NCBI RefSeq assembly: GCF_900996225.1
Contig: NZ_CAAJGL010000079.1
Coordinates: 248,001 to 312,000 of the forward strand
Length of the DNA: 64,000 bases
Direction of reading: 5' to 3'
Source: Paraburkholderia sp. BCC1884
GTDB lineage: Bacteria; Pseudomonadota; Gammaproteobacteria; Burkholderiales; Burkholderiaceae
The notes beneath the pieces are model-generated. The model was not told where the DNA came from and did not search any database. It was given only the letters and a program-made list of their open reading frames with translations. The position numbers were made by a program, and so were the translations under genes. This document shows, one piece after another, positions 9,340 to 20,779 of this stretch (within the stretch, counting starts at the first letter, position 1; each line of letters starts with the position of its first letter).

Positions 9340-10491
9340 TTAACTGCCGCTCTTGGTGACGATCGGCACCCATGCGCCGTTCTTCACCTGATACAGCGTG
9401 GACGAACCGCTCTTCAATGCGCCCGTGCTGTCGAACGAAATCTTGCCGGTCACGCCGTCGAAATCGATCGCCTTCAGCACCGGACGATAGACCGCCGGCG
9501 AGCTGGATTTGGCCTGCTGCATCGCCTTGATCGCGGCCCACGCGCCGTCATAGCCGAACGGCGCATACGAGAGGATGTCCACCCCGAAGCGCTTCTTGAA
9601 CTTCGCGGAGAAGTCCTTGCCGCCCGGCAACTGAGCCAGCGGACGGCCGTATTCCCAGGCCTGCACGCCTTCGGCCGCGTCGCCGGCGAGCTTGATGAAG
9701 TCCTCGTCCATCACGCCGCCGCCGCCCACCAGTTGCGCATTCAATCCCAGTTGCTTCATGCGCTTGGCAAAGCCCGCAGCCTGCGTGTCGAGGCCGCCGA
9801 AGAACACCAGATCGGCATTGATCGATTTGATCTTGGTGACCTGGGTGCTGAAGTCCACCGCCTTGTTGTCGGTGTATTCACGCGTGAGGATCGTGCCGCC
9901 GTGAGCCTTCACCGCCTTCTCGAACTCGTCGGCTTCGCCCTGTCCGAACGCGGTCCGGTCGTCGATGATGGCGATGCGTTTGGCCTTGCTCACCTCGACC
10001 GCGTAGACGCCTGCGTTGCCGGCGTTTTGCGCGTCGGTGGAAATCACCATGAAGGTGTTGGCAAAGCCGCGTCCCGTGATGATGGGATTGGTGGCGGCCG
10101 GATCGATCACCGGAATGCCGGCCTGCTCGTAGACCTGCGAGGCCGGAATCGTGGTGCCCGAATTGAAGTGGCCGACGACTGCCGCCACGCCCGCGTCGAC
10201 CAGTTTTTGCGCCGCCTGCACGCCGATGCGCGGGTCGGCCTGATCGTCTTCGGAGACGAGCTGGAATTGCGCCACCTTGTCGCCGATCTTGATCTTCTGC
10301 GCGTTGGCTTCTTCAATGGCGAGCCGGACACCGTTCTCCAGGTCCTTGCCGTAACCGGCGTTGGCCCCCGTCAACGGGGCGGCGAAGCCGATTTTCACCG
10401 GCAGGTCGTCGGCGAAACTGGCGGCCGGCGCGATAGCGAACAGGGCGCCAACGAACAGAGCAAGGGGTTTCAGCGTGTTGCGAAGACTCAT
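9340..10491 (-). CDS. branched-chain amino acid type ABC transporter substrate-binding protein
   Basis: This 383-residue protein belongs to the LivK/LivJ periplasmic binding family. A signal peptide (MSLRNTLKPLALFVGALFAIAPAASFA) is followed by the typical opening VKIGFAAPLTGANAGYGKDLENGVRLAIEEAN. Later family segments include VVGHFNSGTTIPASQVYEQAGIPVIDPAATNP and FGYDGAWAAIKAM. Start chosen because GAAGGAGAG lies just upstream; an in-frame ATG 15 bases earlier overlaps that box. No permease or ATPase genes are adjacent, so it is an orphan binding protein that must work with a Liv transporter encoded elsewhere. Ligand is unproven. Confidence 0.93.
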   Translation of the reverse strand: MSLRNTLKPLALFVGALFAIAPAASFADDLPVKIGFAAPLTGANAGYGKDLENGVRLAIEEANAQKIKIGDKVAQFQLVSEDDQADPRIGVQAAQKLVDAGVAAVVGHFNSGTTIPASQVYEQAGIPVIDPAATNPIITGRGFANTFMVISTDAQNAGNAGVYAVEVSKAKRIAIIDDRTAFGQGEADEFEKAVKAHGGTILTREYTDNKAVDFSTQVTKIKSINADLVFFGGLDTQAAGFAKRMKQLGLNAQLVGGGGVMDEDFIKLAGDAAEGVQAWEYGRPLAQLPGGKDFSAKFKKRFGVDILSYAPFGYDGAWAAIKAMQQAKSSSPAVYRPVLKAIDFDGVTGKISFDSTGALKSGSSTLYQVKNGAWVPIVTKSGS

Positions 10492-10885
10492 GGTCTCTCC
10501 TTCCATCGACAGTTTCAGGGTGTGAAAGCGGCAAGGCAGTTACGCTGGTTCGACGCGCGGGTTGGCAGATTCGCCAGGTGCGCATCGAGAGACTACGGAT
10601 GATCGGTCGCCATAAACAATGCTGGAATACGCGCAGTTGCGCGGCGCTTGCGTTGTGCCTGAGTACCCGTGACGCGTCACGCGCCGATCAATCTGGCGCG
10701 AATATAGAAAGCCAATTTGCCGTCGTCTTGGCAGTTCGAGGCGCTTTGAATGAGCATTTCGGCACAGGCCGCTCAGCGCGTACGCTGGCGGGCTGCGGGT
10801 GGGCTCATGCGGAGTGAGGATTGCGGCACATGCTTAAGAGGCCGGCGCGAACGGCCGGCGCGGATCGGGACTTAGCGTGCGGCGT
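10492..10885. other. intergenic region upstream of the binding-protein gene
   Basis: A stretch of 394 bases upstream of the orphan binding-protein gene and downstream of the small acidic protein gene. It contains a perfect 12-base palindrome GTGACGCGTCAC at 10669-10680 and a GC-rich repeat near 10840-10862 that lacks a U-tract. The promoter of the binding-protein gene must lie here but I cannot place it. Confidence 0.5.
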
Positions 10886-11347
10886 TCAACGCTCGCCCTG
10901 CTGGCGCAACAACTCTTCACGCAGACGCAACAGCGGCGCCTTGGTTTCGTCGTCGGCCCAGGTGTCGAGATCGTCGATGGCGCGCTGGCAGCCGTCGAGC
11001 ACCAGGTCGAGATCGACCGGCACGCCGTTGTTCAACGCGAACTCGATCGTCTCGGCGAACTGCTCGCATTCGTCCTCGCCGTAGGAGATGTCGAGGTTGT
11101 CGGCGATCACTTCGGCGATATTGCTGCGCGCCTTGTCGTCGGGCGTCACCATGTCGACGATGCCGCGCGCCACTGCCGGCGAGTAGAAGAGCGCGATGTC
11201 GAGCCACTGGGTGGGATCGAAATCGGCCTGGTCGAACTGATTCTCGAAGAACTCGATCGCTTCCTGTTCGTGCGCCTCGTCGGCGTCCACGCTGATGCAC
11301 AACTGTTCAAAAAACTCTTCCCGCTCGCTGCGGATATAACCGTCCAT
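10886..11347 (-). CDS. small acidic hypothetical protein
   Basis: This is a 153-residue protein with no signal peptide or membrane span. It is rich in Asp and Glu (for example FFENQFDQADFDPTQW and DLDLVLDGCQRAIDDLDTW) and predicted mostly helical. I do not recognise a domain. The start MDGYIRSEREEF is the ATG nearest to the conserved-looking part; the frame remains open 180 bases upstream. Codon use is like its neighbours, with strong G/C preference at third positions, supporting a real gene. Confidence 0.75.
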   Translation of the reverse strand: MDGYIRSEREEFFEQLCISVDADEAHEQEAIEFFENQFDQADFDPTQWLDIALFYSPAVARGIVDMVTPDDKARSNIAEVIADNLDISYGEDECEQFAETIEFALNNGVPVDLDLVLDGCQRAIDDLDTWADDETKAPLLRLREELLRQQGER

Positions 11348-11493
11348 CGATGCCTCGTCTGCTGAAAACCGGATGCCTGAAAAAATGCTTCTGGACGGGC
11401 GCATTGCCACGTCCACGCGGCACGCATTATAGGACGCCCGGCTGACAACGGCACCGGCGGCCGACTGACACCTTGTCGGGCGGTGCAAGCCGC

Positions 11494-12360
11494 TCAGGCC
11501 GTGTCCGCTGCCCAAGCATCGAACCACTCGCGCGGCTGGGCGATTTCGTCCTGCGCGGCCACCAGTTCCAGCTCATAGCGGCCTGCCTGCCAGGTAGTCT
11601 TGACGACCGCGTTGACCGCGGCGAGCGTGTGCTCGAAAGCCGCGCGAATCGAATCGCCGAGCAGCGTGCGCGCGACGAACACCGCGCTCGTCAGATCGCC
11701 GACGCCCACCGGTTGCCGCGCGAACGGGTAGAGCGGGCGCTGTCCCATCCACGCCTCGCGTTCGGTGACGACCAGCATGTTGAAGCGGTCGGCAGGGCTG
11801 TTGCGGTCGAGCAGATGTTTGACCAGCACGAGCTTCGGGCCGCGCGCGATGAGTTCGCGGCACGCCGTCACGGCTTCTTCCAGCGTGTCGATCTCGCGGC
11901 CCGCGAGCCGCTGCAGTTCGGTATGGTTCGGCGCCATCGCGTCGGCCACCGACGGCATGGTGCGCACGAGAAACTCCTGAATACCCGGTTCGACCTTGCA
12001 GCCGCTCGCCGCGCCCATCACGGGATCGCAGAAGTACCAGGCACGCGGATTGGCGGCCTTCACGGCCTTGACGATTTCGACCACCGACTGCGCCTGCTCC
12101 GGCGTCCCGAGATAGCCGGAAAGCACAGCATCGCAGCGCGGCAGCATGCCGATCGCGCCGATGCCCTCGACCAGGTCTTCCATCTGCGAGGCGCCGATCG
12201 CGCTGCCGGTCCAATGGCCGTATTGCGTGTGATTGGAAAACTGCACGGTATTGAGCGGCCAGACATTGACGCCGAGCCGGCGCATCGGGAATTCGGCGGC
12301 GCTGTTGCCGGCGTGCCCGAAGACGACATGTGACTGAATGCTCAGAACGTTTTTTGTCAT
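11494..12360 (-). CDS. pdxY: pyridoxal kinase PdxY
   Basis: This 288-residue ribokinase-fold kinase phosphorylates pyridoxal to pyridoxal 5'-phosphate in the B6 salvage pathway. Recognisable features are the N-terminal [18 protein letters not shown], the substrate-region [21 protein letters not shown], and the anion-hole motif [11 protein letters not shown] with the catalytic Asp near residue 220. Length and order agree with E. coli PdxY (287 residues). It stands between the acidic protein gene and glgA on the same strand but with a 249-base gap from glgA, so it probably has its own promoter. Confidence 0.95.
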   Translation of the reverse strand: MTKNVLSIQSHVVFGHAGNSAAEFPMRRLGVNVWPLNTVQFSNHTQYGHWTGSAIGASQMEDLVEGIGAIGMLPRCDAVLSGYLGTPEQAQSVVEIVKAVKAANPRAWYFCDPVMGAASGCKVEPGIQEFLVRTMPSVADAMAPNHTELQRLAGREIDTLEEAVTACRELIARGPKLVLVKHLLDRNSPADRFNMLVVTEREAWMGQRPLYPFARQPVGVGDLTSAVFVARTLLGDSIRAAFEHTLAAVNAVVKTTWQAGRYELELVAAQDEIAQPREWFDAWAADTA

Positions 12361-12609
12361 GGTGTGGCCCGCGCAGGCGTCGTGCGCGATCAGTGGGAAC
12401 GGCTAGGGTGCGCCGCGTAACGCGCGCCGGCATGCGCCGGGCGCCTGTGCGGCAGGGCTCCTTCAGATGGTGCAGGAAAAATGCACGCTCTGCATGGTCT
12501 GGAAACAATACATGAGTTTGCCCACCGCGAGGCGATCCGTCCCCGAGTTGTTGCGTCGCGCCATCACATGCCGGGCGGCGTCGACGAGGCGAGGCGCCGG
12601 ACTCAGCCC

Positions 12610-14070
<1,461 letters not shown>

Positions 14071-14135
14071 AGGCTCGGTCTCGTTCCGGTTGATCGGGGC
14101 AGGCGGTTGGCGCGGGCGGCGCGGGGCCGGGTTGG

Positions 14136-15398
14136 TTAGCCTTTGGGCCGCAGCGATTCAGGCGTGACCAGCACGACGCCGTCGTCGGTGCGGTAGAAGC
14201 GTTCCGCGTCGGCGACCGGATCTTCGCCGATCACCGTGCCTTCCGGGATCGTGCAACCGCGGTCGATCACCACCTTCTGCAGCCGGCAACTCGGGCCGAC
14301 GGTCACCTGCGGCAACAAGACTGCCTCATTGATATTACAGAATGAACTCACCTTGACGTTCGACGACAGCACCGAGCGCGAAATCTGCGAACCCGAAATC
14401 ACGCAGCCGCCGCACACGATCAGATTGTTGCCCGAACCCTGCAGGCCCTTCATGTCGCGCACGAACTTGGCGGGCGGCAACTGTTCCGTGTACGTCCAGA
14501 TCGGCCAGCTACGGTCGTAGAGATCGAGCGTCGGGATGGTGGAGGCGAGGTCGAGATTGGCGGCCCAGTAGGCGTCGATCGTGCCGACGTCGCGCCAGTA
14601 CGGCTCGACGTTCGGGTCCGACGACACGCACGACATGCTGAACGGATGCGCGATCGCCGTGCCTTGGGTCACGACGCGCGGCAGGATGTCCTTGCCGAAG
14701 TCGTGATCGGTGTCGAGGCTGGAGATGTTCTCTTCCAGCAACGAGTACAGGTAGTCCGCGTTGAAGACGTAGATGCCCATGCTCGCGAGCGCGATGTCGG
14801 GACGGCCGGGCATCGCGGGCGGATCGGCGGGCTTTTCGACGAAGCCCGTGACGCGGCGGTTTTCATCCACCGCCATCACGCCGAAGGCCACCGCCTCCAT
14901 ACGCGGCACTTCGATACAGCCCACGGTGCAGTCCGCGCCGCTTTCCGCGTGGTCCGCGATCATGCGCGTGTAGTCCATCTTGTAGATGTGATCGCCCGCC
15001 AGCACCACCACGTATTTCGGCCGGATCGAGCGGATGATGTCGAGGTTCTGGAATACGGCGTCGGCCGTGCCGCGATACCAGTGGGCGCCTTCCACGCGCT
15101 GCTGCGCGGGCCACAGGTCGATGAATTCGCCGAAATCGCCGCGCAGGAAACTCCAGCCGCGCTGCAGATGGCGCAGCAGCGAGTGCGCCTTGTACTGCGT
15201 GACCACCGCGATGCGGCGGATGCCGGAGTTCAGACAGTTGGACAGCGCAAAGTCGATGATCCGGTACTTGCCGCCGAAGTGCACCGCCGGCTTGACGCGT
15301 TTATTGGTGAGCGGCCCGAGCCGCGTGCCCCGTCCGCCCGCGAGGACGATGGCGAGGGTGGTGCGTTGCAGATCGTTCAGCCGTGCCGGCGTGTCCAT
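14136..15398 (-). CDS. glgC: glucose-1-phosphate adenylyltransferase
   Basis: This 420-residue enzyme makes ADP-glucose from glucose-1-phosphate and ATP, the committed and normally allosterically controlled step of bacterial glycogen synthesis. The nucleotidyltransferase loop [11 protein letters not shown] is at residues 21-31, followed by [35 protein letters not shown] and a C-terminal left-handed beta-helix region. The start was set at MDTPARL because AAGGAGACTGAC precedes that ATG; the frame is open 42 bases further. It precedes glgA. Confidence 0.96.
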   Translation of the reverse strand: MDTPARLNDLQRTTLAIVLAGGRGTRLGPLTNKRVKPAVHFGGKYRIIDFALSNCLNSGIRRIAVVTQYKAHSLLRHLQRGWSFLRGDFGEFIDLWPAQQRVEGAHWYRGTADAVFQNLDIIRSIRPKYVVVLAGDHIYKMDYTRMIADHAESGADCTVGCIEVPRMEAVAFGVMAVDENRRVTGFVEKPADPPAMPGRPDIALASMGIYVFNADYLYSLLEENISSLDTDHDFGKDILPRVVTQGTAIAHPFSMSCVSSDPNVEPYWRDVGTIDAYWAANLDLASTIPTLDLYDRSWPIWTYTEQLPPAKFVRDMKGLQGSGNNLIVCGGCVISGSQISRSVLSSNVKVSSFCNINEAVLLPQVTVGPSCRLQKVVIDRGCTIPEGTVIGEDPVADAERFYRTDDGVVLVTPESLRPKG

Positions 15399-15863
15399 GT
15401 CAGTCTCCTTTGCCGACGCGAGGTGGCGGGTTGGCGCCAACTCGGGTCGTCTGCAAGATAGTTGATGATTAGTATGCCCCGGGTGATCTGGTATGCCTGC
15501 TCGTCACCGACGTTTCGTGCTGCCAGGCGGCCGCCGTCTGTCGCGCGGTCCGTCAGCTAGTTCTAGCACCGATTGGCCGGCAGCGAGTAGTCTGAATTGT
15601 GCGGACGTCGCGTTCGTCGCTACCTTGTCCACGATCAACTCTTGCACGGACCGTCTCCGTGCGCCACGACACATAGGGCGCGAGGTGAGTCGCCGCAATA
15701 TGCGTGCCACGACCGCCCGCGGCGCGATGAGCCTGCGTGAGCGCCAGCAAAGCGGGGTGGTGCGACGTAGAATCGTCCGCGTGCGGGAAGCGGTTCTCCG
15801 GGATAGCGGTGCGCCTCTTCTCCCCGTCGCCTTTTTCATCTTTTTCAATTGCAAAAAATATCG
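15399..15863. other. divergent intergenic region glgC / hydrolase
   Basis: About 465 bases separate divergently transcribed glgC and the exported hydrolase. Short overlapping frames exist on both strands but none shows convincing codon bias or a ribosome-binding site. The promoters of both genes should be here. The last 40 bases before the hydrolase are T- and A-rich. Confidence 0.5.
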
Positions 15864-16913
15864 ATGAGTTTCCGCTGCCTTTCCCTGCTCGCCAGGTTCG
15901 GCGCCAGCGCGCTAGTCATGGCGTCCGTGTCGGCCGCTTGCGCCGCCTCGGCCGCCAATGGCCCTGGTCCGGCGTACGGCCCCGAGTTGCAAGGGTTCAA
16001 CTACCCGGCACCTGTCGAACAATACGATTTCACCTCGCAAGGCGTCGCGCTGCATATGGCGTACATGGACGTCCGGCCGGCCCATCCGAACGGGCGCACG
16101 GCGGTGCTGCTGCACGGCAAGAATTTTTGCGCGGCGACGTGGGCGGCCACCATCCAGCGTCTGAGCGACGCCGGCTACCGTGTGATCGCGCCCGATCAGA
16201 TCGGCTTCTGCAAATCGAGCAAGCCCGAGCACTATCAGTACAGCTTCCAGCAACTCGCGCGCAACACCCATGCTTTGCTGGCGTCGCTGGGCGTGAGCGA
16301 GGCCACGATGATCGGTCATTCGACCGGCGGCATGCTCGCGATCCGCTATGCGCTGATGTATCCGCAGGAGACTCGGCAACTGGTGCTGGTCAACCCGATC
16401 GGCCTCGAGGACTGGCAGGCGAAGGGCGTGCCTTCGCTCTCGGTCGATCAATGGTATGAGCGCGAATTGAAGACGAACGCCGACGGCATTCGCCGCTACG
16501 AGCAGGCCACGTATTACGCGGGCCAGTGGCGCGCCGACTACGAACCGTGGGTGCAAATGCTGGCGGGGATGTACCGGGGACCCGGCAAGCGGATCGTCGC
16601 GTGGAATTCCGCGCTGCTGTACGACATGATCGACACGCAACCGGTGGTATACCAACTGGGGCAATTGAGCATGCCGACGCTGCTGCTGATCGGCCAGAAG
16701 GACACCACGGCGATCGGCAAGGATGCGGCGCCGCCCGAGGTGCAAGCGAAGATCGGTCATTACCCGGAACTGGGCAAGGCTGCCGCGGAGGCGATTCCGC
16801 ATGCGACGCTGGTCGAATTTCCTGATGACGGCCACGCGCCGCAGATGCAGGATCCGCAGGCGTTTCATAAGGCGCTGCTGGACTGGCTGGCAGCAGCGCC
16901 GGAAAATCGTTGA
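15864..16913 (+). CDS. exported alpha/beta hydrolase
   Basis: This 349-residue protein has an N-terminal signal peptide (cleavage expected near AASA, residues about 26-31) and an alpha/beta hydrolase domain. The nucleophile elbow GHSTGG places the catalytic Ser at 153, HGKNFCAATW near residue 87 forms the oxyanion-hole HG motif, and DDGHAP near the C-terminus supplies the catalytic His. LIGQKDTTAIG carries the likely acid. Substrate is unknown; the family includes esterases and dehalogenase-like enzymes. A TTG 15 bases upstream is a less likely start. It converges on the OsmC-YcaO gene. Confidence 0.88.
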   Translation: MSFRCLSLLARFGASALVMASVSAACAASAANGPGPAYGPELQGFNYPAPVEQYDFTSQGVALHMAYMDVRPAHPNGRTAVLLHGKNFCAATWAATIQRLSDAGYRVIAPDQIGFCKSSKPEHYQYSFQQLARNTHALLASLGVSEATMIGHSTGGMLAIRYALMYPQETRQLVLVNPIGLEDWQAKGVPSLSVDQWYERELKTNADGIRRYEQATYYAGQWRADYEPWVQMLAGMYRGPGKRIVAWNSALLYDMIDTQPVVYQLGQLSMPTLLLIGQKDTTAIGKDAAPPEVQAKIGHYPELGKAAAEAIPHATLVEFPDDGHAPQMQDPQAFHKALLDWLAAAPENR

Positions 16914-16991
16914 GCAGGTAAGCGGATTTCCGTCTCGCCACTTGCCGACAGACGCAGGTGGCGGGCGCTCAACTATCAAGCCTGTATGTTT

Positions 16992-17034
16992 CGAGCGGGG
17001 CATGAACGGCATCAGCGCGTCCAGCCCCCGCTCG
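16992..17034. terminator. possible bidirectional hairpin between convergent genes
   Basis: A perfect 9-base inverted repeat, CGAGCGGGG at 16992-17000 and CCCCGCTCG at 17026-17034, lies between the convergent hydrolase and OsmC-YcaO genes. The loop is long (25 bases) and there is no U-tract, so termination is only suggested by position. Confidence 0.35.
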
Positions 17035-17039
17035 CAACT

Positions 17040-19244
17040 TCACTTCGCGCTGTCCGCCGCTTTGGCCCGCGCCGTATGCAACTTTCTGTAGCTGTCGATC
17101 AGGCGATGGTGCCTGTCGAGGCCCTCCAGTTTCATACTCGTCGGCGTCAATCCGTAGAAGCGCACGGTACCGTCCACGGACCCCATTGCCGCATCCATGC
17201 GCGCGTTGCCAAACATCCGGCGGAAGTTGGCCTCGTAATCCTTCAGATCGAGGTCGTCATCGAGCAGCACCTCCAGTACCACGTTCAAGGCCTGGTAAAA
17301 CAAGCCGCGCTCAACCGTGTTGTCGTTGTACTGCAGGAAAGCGCCAACCAGCTCCTGCGCCGTTTCGAATTGCTGCAAGGCAAGATTGATCAGCAGCTTC
17401 AACTCGATGACGGTCAACTGCCCCCAATCCGTATTCTCGTCGAACTCAATACCGATCAAGGTGGCGATATCGGAGTATTCATCCAGTTCACTGTTGTCCA
17501 GCCGCTCAAGCATTGCTGCCAGCGCGGCATCGTCCAGACGGTGCACATTCAGAATATCGGCACGGAACAACAGCGCCTTGTTTGTGTTATCCCAGATCAA
17601 ATCCTCTACGGGATAAACTTCGGAATAACCCGGCACTAAAATCCGGCAGGCCACGGCGCCCAACTGGTCATACACCGCCATGTACGCCTCTTTGCCCATC
17701 TGTTCGAGAATTCCGAACAACGTTGCGGCTTCCTCGGCATTCGAGTTTTCACCCTGAGCAGAGAAATCCCATTCGACGAACTCGTAGTCCGCTTTGGCGC
17801 TGAAAAAACGCCACGACACTACACCGCTGGAATCAATGAAGTGTTCAACAAAGTTATTCGATTCAGTAACGGCGTTACTGACAAAGGTGGGCTGAGGTAA
17901 ATCGTTCAGGCCTTCAAAACTGCGCCCCTGCAGCAATTCCGTCAGACTCCGTTCCAGCGCCACCTCGAAGCTCGGATGAGCGCCAAACGACGCAAAGACG
18001 CCGCCTGTGCGCGGGTTCATCAATGTGACGCACATCAACGGGTAGACCCCACCCAGCGAGGCATCCTTTACGAGCACCGGAAAACCTTGCTCTTCCAGGC
18101 CCCGAATCCCGGCCAGAATGCCAGGGTACTTCGCCAGCACTTCCTGCGGCACATCGGGCAGTGCGATTTCACCCTCGATGATTTCGCGCTTCACCGCCCG
18201 TTCGAATATTTCGGACAGACATTGCACCTGCGCTTCGGCCAGCGTATTGCCGGCGCTCATGCCATTGCTGACGTACAGGTTCTCGATCAGGTTGGACGGA
18301 AAGTACACCACTTCGCCGTCCGACTGCCGCACGAACGGCAGCGAACAGATACCGCGCTGCACATTGCCGGAGTTGGTATCGTAAAGATGCGAGCCACGTA
18401 ATTCGCCTTCGGGATTGAAAATTTCCCGGCAGTGCTCATCCAGAATTTCCGCTGGTAATGCATCCTTGCGGCCGGGTTTAAACCAGCGTTCGTTCGGGTA
18501 ATGGACAAACGCCGCATTGGCGATGTCTTCACCCCAGAACGCACCACCGTAGAAATGATTGCAATTCAGGCGCTCGATAAACTCGCCCAATGCCGACGCC
18601 AACGCGCTTTCTTTAGTCGATCCCTTGCCATTGGTAAAACACATCGGCGAATGCGCGTCGCGGATATGCAGCGACCACACATTCGGAACGATATTGCGCC
18701 ACGAAGCAATTTCAATCTTCATGCCCAGGCCCGCCAGAATGGCCGACATGTTGGCGATGGTTTGCTCCAGCGGCAGATCCTTGCCCGTAATATAGGTGCT
18801 GGCGTCAGTGGCCGGCTTCAGCATCAGTAACGACTGCGCGTCGGCATCGAGGTTTTCTACCTCTTCAATGACAAACTCGGGTCCGGCCTGCACCACTTTT
18901 TTGACCGTACACCGGTCGATAAACCGCAAAATGCCGCGACGGTCTGCTTCCGACATATCCGACGGCAATTCGACCTGAATCTTGAAAATCTGCTGGTAAC
19001 GATTTTCCGGATCAACGATATTGTTTTGCGACAGGCGGATATTTTCCGTAGGAATATTGCGATTCACGCAATACAACTTCACAAAGTAAGCTGCGCATAA
19101 GGCCGATGAAGCCAGAAAATAATCGAAGGGACCCGGTGCCGAGCCGTCGCCTTTATAGCGGATAGGCTGGTCGGCCACTACCGTGAAGTCATCGAATTTG
19201 GCCTCAAGACGTAGCTTATCGAGGAAGTTGACTTTAATTTCCAT
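17040..19244 (-). CDS. OsmC domain / YcaO domain fusion protein
   Basis: This 734-residue protein joins two modules. Residues 1 to about 145 are OsmC-like, with cysteines C50 (SSALCAAY) and C112 (IDRCTVKKV) at the two places expected for the thiol-peroxidase pair. Residues about 155-734 closely follow E. coli YcaO in order: ITGKDLPLEQTIANM, SWRNIVPNVWSLHIRDAH, the ATP-site segment GKGSTKESALASALGEFIERL (206-226), LYVSNGMSAGNT, SLGGVYPLMCV, and the TPR-like C-terminal tail. E. coli YcaO assists RimO-dependent methylthiolation of ribosomal protein S12. The gene uses many A/T-ending codons, unlike its neighbours, suggesting acquisition. It is monocistronic. Confidence 0.93.
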   Translation of the reverse strand: MEIKVNFLDKLRLEAKFDDFTVVADQPIRYKGDGSAPGPFDYFLASSALCAAYFVKLYCVNRNIPTENIRLSQNNIVDPENRYQQIFKIQVELPSDMSEADRRGILRFIDRCTVKKVVQAGPEFVIEEVENLDADAQSLLMLKPATDASTYITGKDLPLEQTIANMSAILAGLGMKIEIASWRNIVPNVWSLHIRDAHSPMCFTNGKGSTKESALASALGEFIERLNCNHFYGGAFWGEDIANAAFVHYPNERWFKPGRKDALPAEILDEHCREIFNPEGELRGSHLYDTNSGNVQRGICSLPFVRQSDGEVVYFPSNLIENLYVSNGMSAGNTLAEAQVQCLSEIFERAVKREIIEGEIALPDVPQEVLAKYPGILAGIRGLEEQGFPVLVKDASLGGVYPLMCVTLMNPRTGGVFASFGAHPSFEVALERSLTELLQGRSFEGLNDLPQPTFVSNAVTESNNFVEHFIDSSGVVSWRFFSAKADYEFVEWDFSAQGENSNAEEAATLFGILEQMGKEAYMAVYDQLGAVACRILVPGYSEVYPVEDLIWDNTNKALLFRADILNVHRLDDAALAAMLERLDNSELDEYSDIATLIGIEFDENTDWGQLTVIELKLLINLALQQFETAQELVGAFLQYNDNTVERGLFYQALNVVLEVLLDDDLDLKDYEANFRRMFGNARMDAAMGSVDGTVRFYGLTPTSMKLEGLDRHHRLIDSYRKLHTARAKAADSAK

Positions 19245-19416
19245 GGGTGAATCCTAAAATGGTGCTCAAACGAACGTAGCGTGATGTACCCGCTATTATC
19301 CGTCACGAGATGAAGTTGCTGTTGCCGTCGCCTCGGCGCGACGCGCTAAACGTGCGCCGCGACAGCCGTACTACTCCTCGCCGAGCCAAACCCGATTAAA
19401 CCGGTGATCGTGCAAA

Positions 19417-19440
19417 GGGCGGCTCGTGGCCGCCCTTTTT
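19417..19440. terminator. rho-independent terminator
   Basis: Seven-base GC arms (19417-19423 and 19429-19435) with a 5-base loop and TTTTT at 19436-19440. The U-tract is best on the plus strand; on the minus strand AAA precedes the stem, giving a short U-run downstream of the LLM oxidoreductase gene, which ends 23 bases away. It separates that gene from the OsmC-YcaO gene. Confidence 0.65.
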
Positions 19441-19462
19441 CGTGCATCAGTGCCGACGCGAG

Positions 19463-20458
19463 TTACGTGTTCGTACTCAGTTCGTCGCGAACTTGCGCGC
19501 CGATCTCGAACGAGCGCAAGCGTGCCTTGTGGTCGTAGATCTGTGCGGTCAGCATCAGCTCGTCGGCACCGGTCTGGGCGATGATCGATTGCAGACCTTC
19601 GCGTACCGCGTCGCGATCGCCGATCGCGGTGCAGGCAAGCGAGTGCGCCACGTTGTTCAGTTCCATTTCCGACGCCTCGAGCCGCTCGACTGGCGGCTGC
19701 AAGCGTCCCGGCGTGCCGCGTCGCAGGTTGATGAACTGCTGCTGCAACGAGGTAAAGAGAAGCTGCGCTTCCTCGTTGGTGTCGGCGGCGAACAGATTGA
19801 CGCCGACCATCGCGTGGGGTTTGTCGAGCGTGGCCGACGGACGGAATTGCGAGCGATAGACCTGCAGCGCCGTGAGCATGTAATCGGGCGCGAAATGCGA
19901 GGCGAACGCAAACGGCAGTCCCAGCGCGGCGGCGAGCTGGGCGCTGAAGAGCGACGAGCCGAGCAGCCACAGCGGCACGTGCAGACCCGCGCCCGGCACC
20001 GCCTGAATACGCTGGCCCGGCACGGGGTCGGCAAAATAGCGCTGCAATTCGACGACGTCGTCGGGGAACGAGTCGGCGCTGTTCTGCAGATCGCGGCGCA
20101 GCGCGCGAGCGGTGCTTTGATCGGTGCCGGGCGCTCGGCCCAGACCCAGATCGATCCGGCCGGGGTAGAGCGAGGCAAGCGTGCCGAACTGTTCCGCGAT
20201 GACGAGCGGCGCGTGGTTGGGCAGCATGATGCCGCCCGAGCCGACGCGAATGGTCTTCGTGCCGCCGGCCACATAGCCGATCACGACCGACGTAGCCGCA
20301 CTGGCGATGCCGGTCATGTTGTGGTGCTCCGCGAGCCAGAAACGCTGGTAATTCCAGGTTTCCGCGTGCTGCGCGAGGTCGAGCGTATTTTTGAACGCAT
20401 CCGCCGGCGTGGCGCCTGCGATGACGGGCGAGAGGTCGAGGACCGAGAAGGGGATCAT
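19463..20458 (-). CDS. LLM class flavin-dependent oxidoreductase
   Basis: This 331-residue TIM-barrel protein is of the bacterial luciferase-like monooxygenase family that uses reduced FMN or F420. Family segments include [12 protein letters not shown] at the start, [69 protein letters not shown] and [27 protein letters not shown]. These match the YhbW/alkanal monooxygenase-like subgroup. Start chosen at MIPFSVL where the family similarity begins; the frame is open 198 bases upstream. The substrate is unknown. Confidence 0.92.
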   Translation of the reverse strand: MIPFSVLDLSPVIAGATPADAFKNTLDLAQHAETWNYQRFWLAEHHNMTGIASAATSVVIGYVAGGTKTIRVGSGGIMLPNHAPLVIAEQFGTLASLYPGRIDLGLGRAPGTDQSTARALRRDLQNSADSFPDDVVELQRYFADPVPGQRIQAVPGAGLHVPLWLLGSSLFSAQLAAALGLPFAFASHFAPDYMLTALQVYRSQFRPSATLDKPHAMVGVNLFAADTNEEAQLLFTSLQQQFINLRRGTPGRLQPPVERLEASEMELNNVAHSLACTAIGDRDAVREGLQSIIAQTGADELMLTAQIYDHKARLRSFEIGAQVRDELSTNT

Positions 20459-20779
20459 TGTCTGTTGATTGGCTGTTTCCGGCGCTTTCACGCGATGGGG
20501 CATTCTCGCAAAGCCTGCGGTTTTCTGCTGACACCGCTTCGATGCCCACGTTGATCGAAGGGAGTTTGACCGGCCCGATGCGTGGCGCGGAAATTGCACA
20601 CGACGTTGAGCGTGCAGGCTGACGCGCGTCGAATCACGACGAGGTTTATCCATCACGTGTGCAGGGTTTTTGGTGGACGTACGTCGATCCTCATTCGCGT
20701 GTACGGTGCAAATAGCGGCGCGCTCACGCGCTCAGTGTTGCCAGGCCATCTGGATTGCCACGAGGGAGTGTCTGATCTC
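20459..20779. other. divergent intergenic region
   Basis: About 320 bases between the divergent LLM oxidoreductase and the four-rhodanese gene. The rhodanese reading frame stays open back to 20582, but that part lacks family similarity and is rich in Arg/Thr, so it is treated as non-coding. A GAGGGAG box lies about 11 bases before the chosen ATG. I see no other element. Confidence 0.45.

Noticed and set aside
10840..10862. GC-rich repeat near the end of the small acidic protein gene as a terminator
   Set aside because: The sequence is mainly a repeated GCCGGC word with no stable unique stem and no U-tract.
20582..20779. N-terminal extension of the four-rhodanese protein
   Set aside because: The added residues are Arg/Thr-rich with no rhodanese similarity, and the ATG at 20780 fits the start of domain 1.
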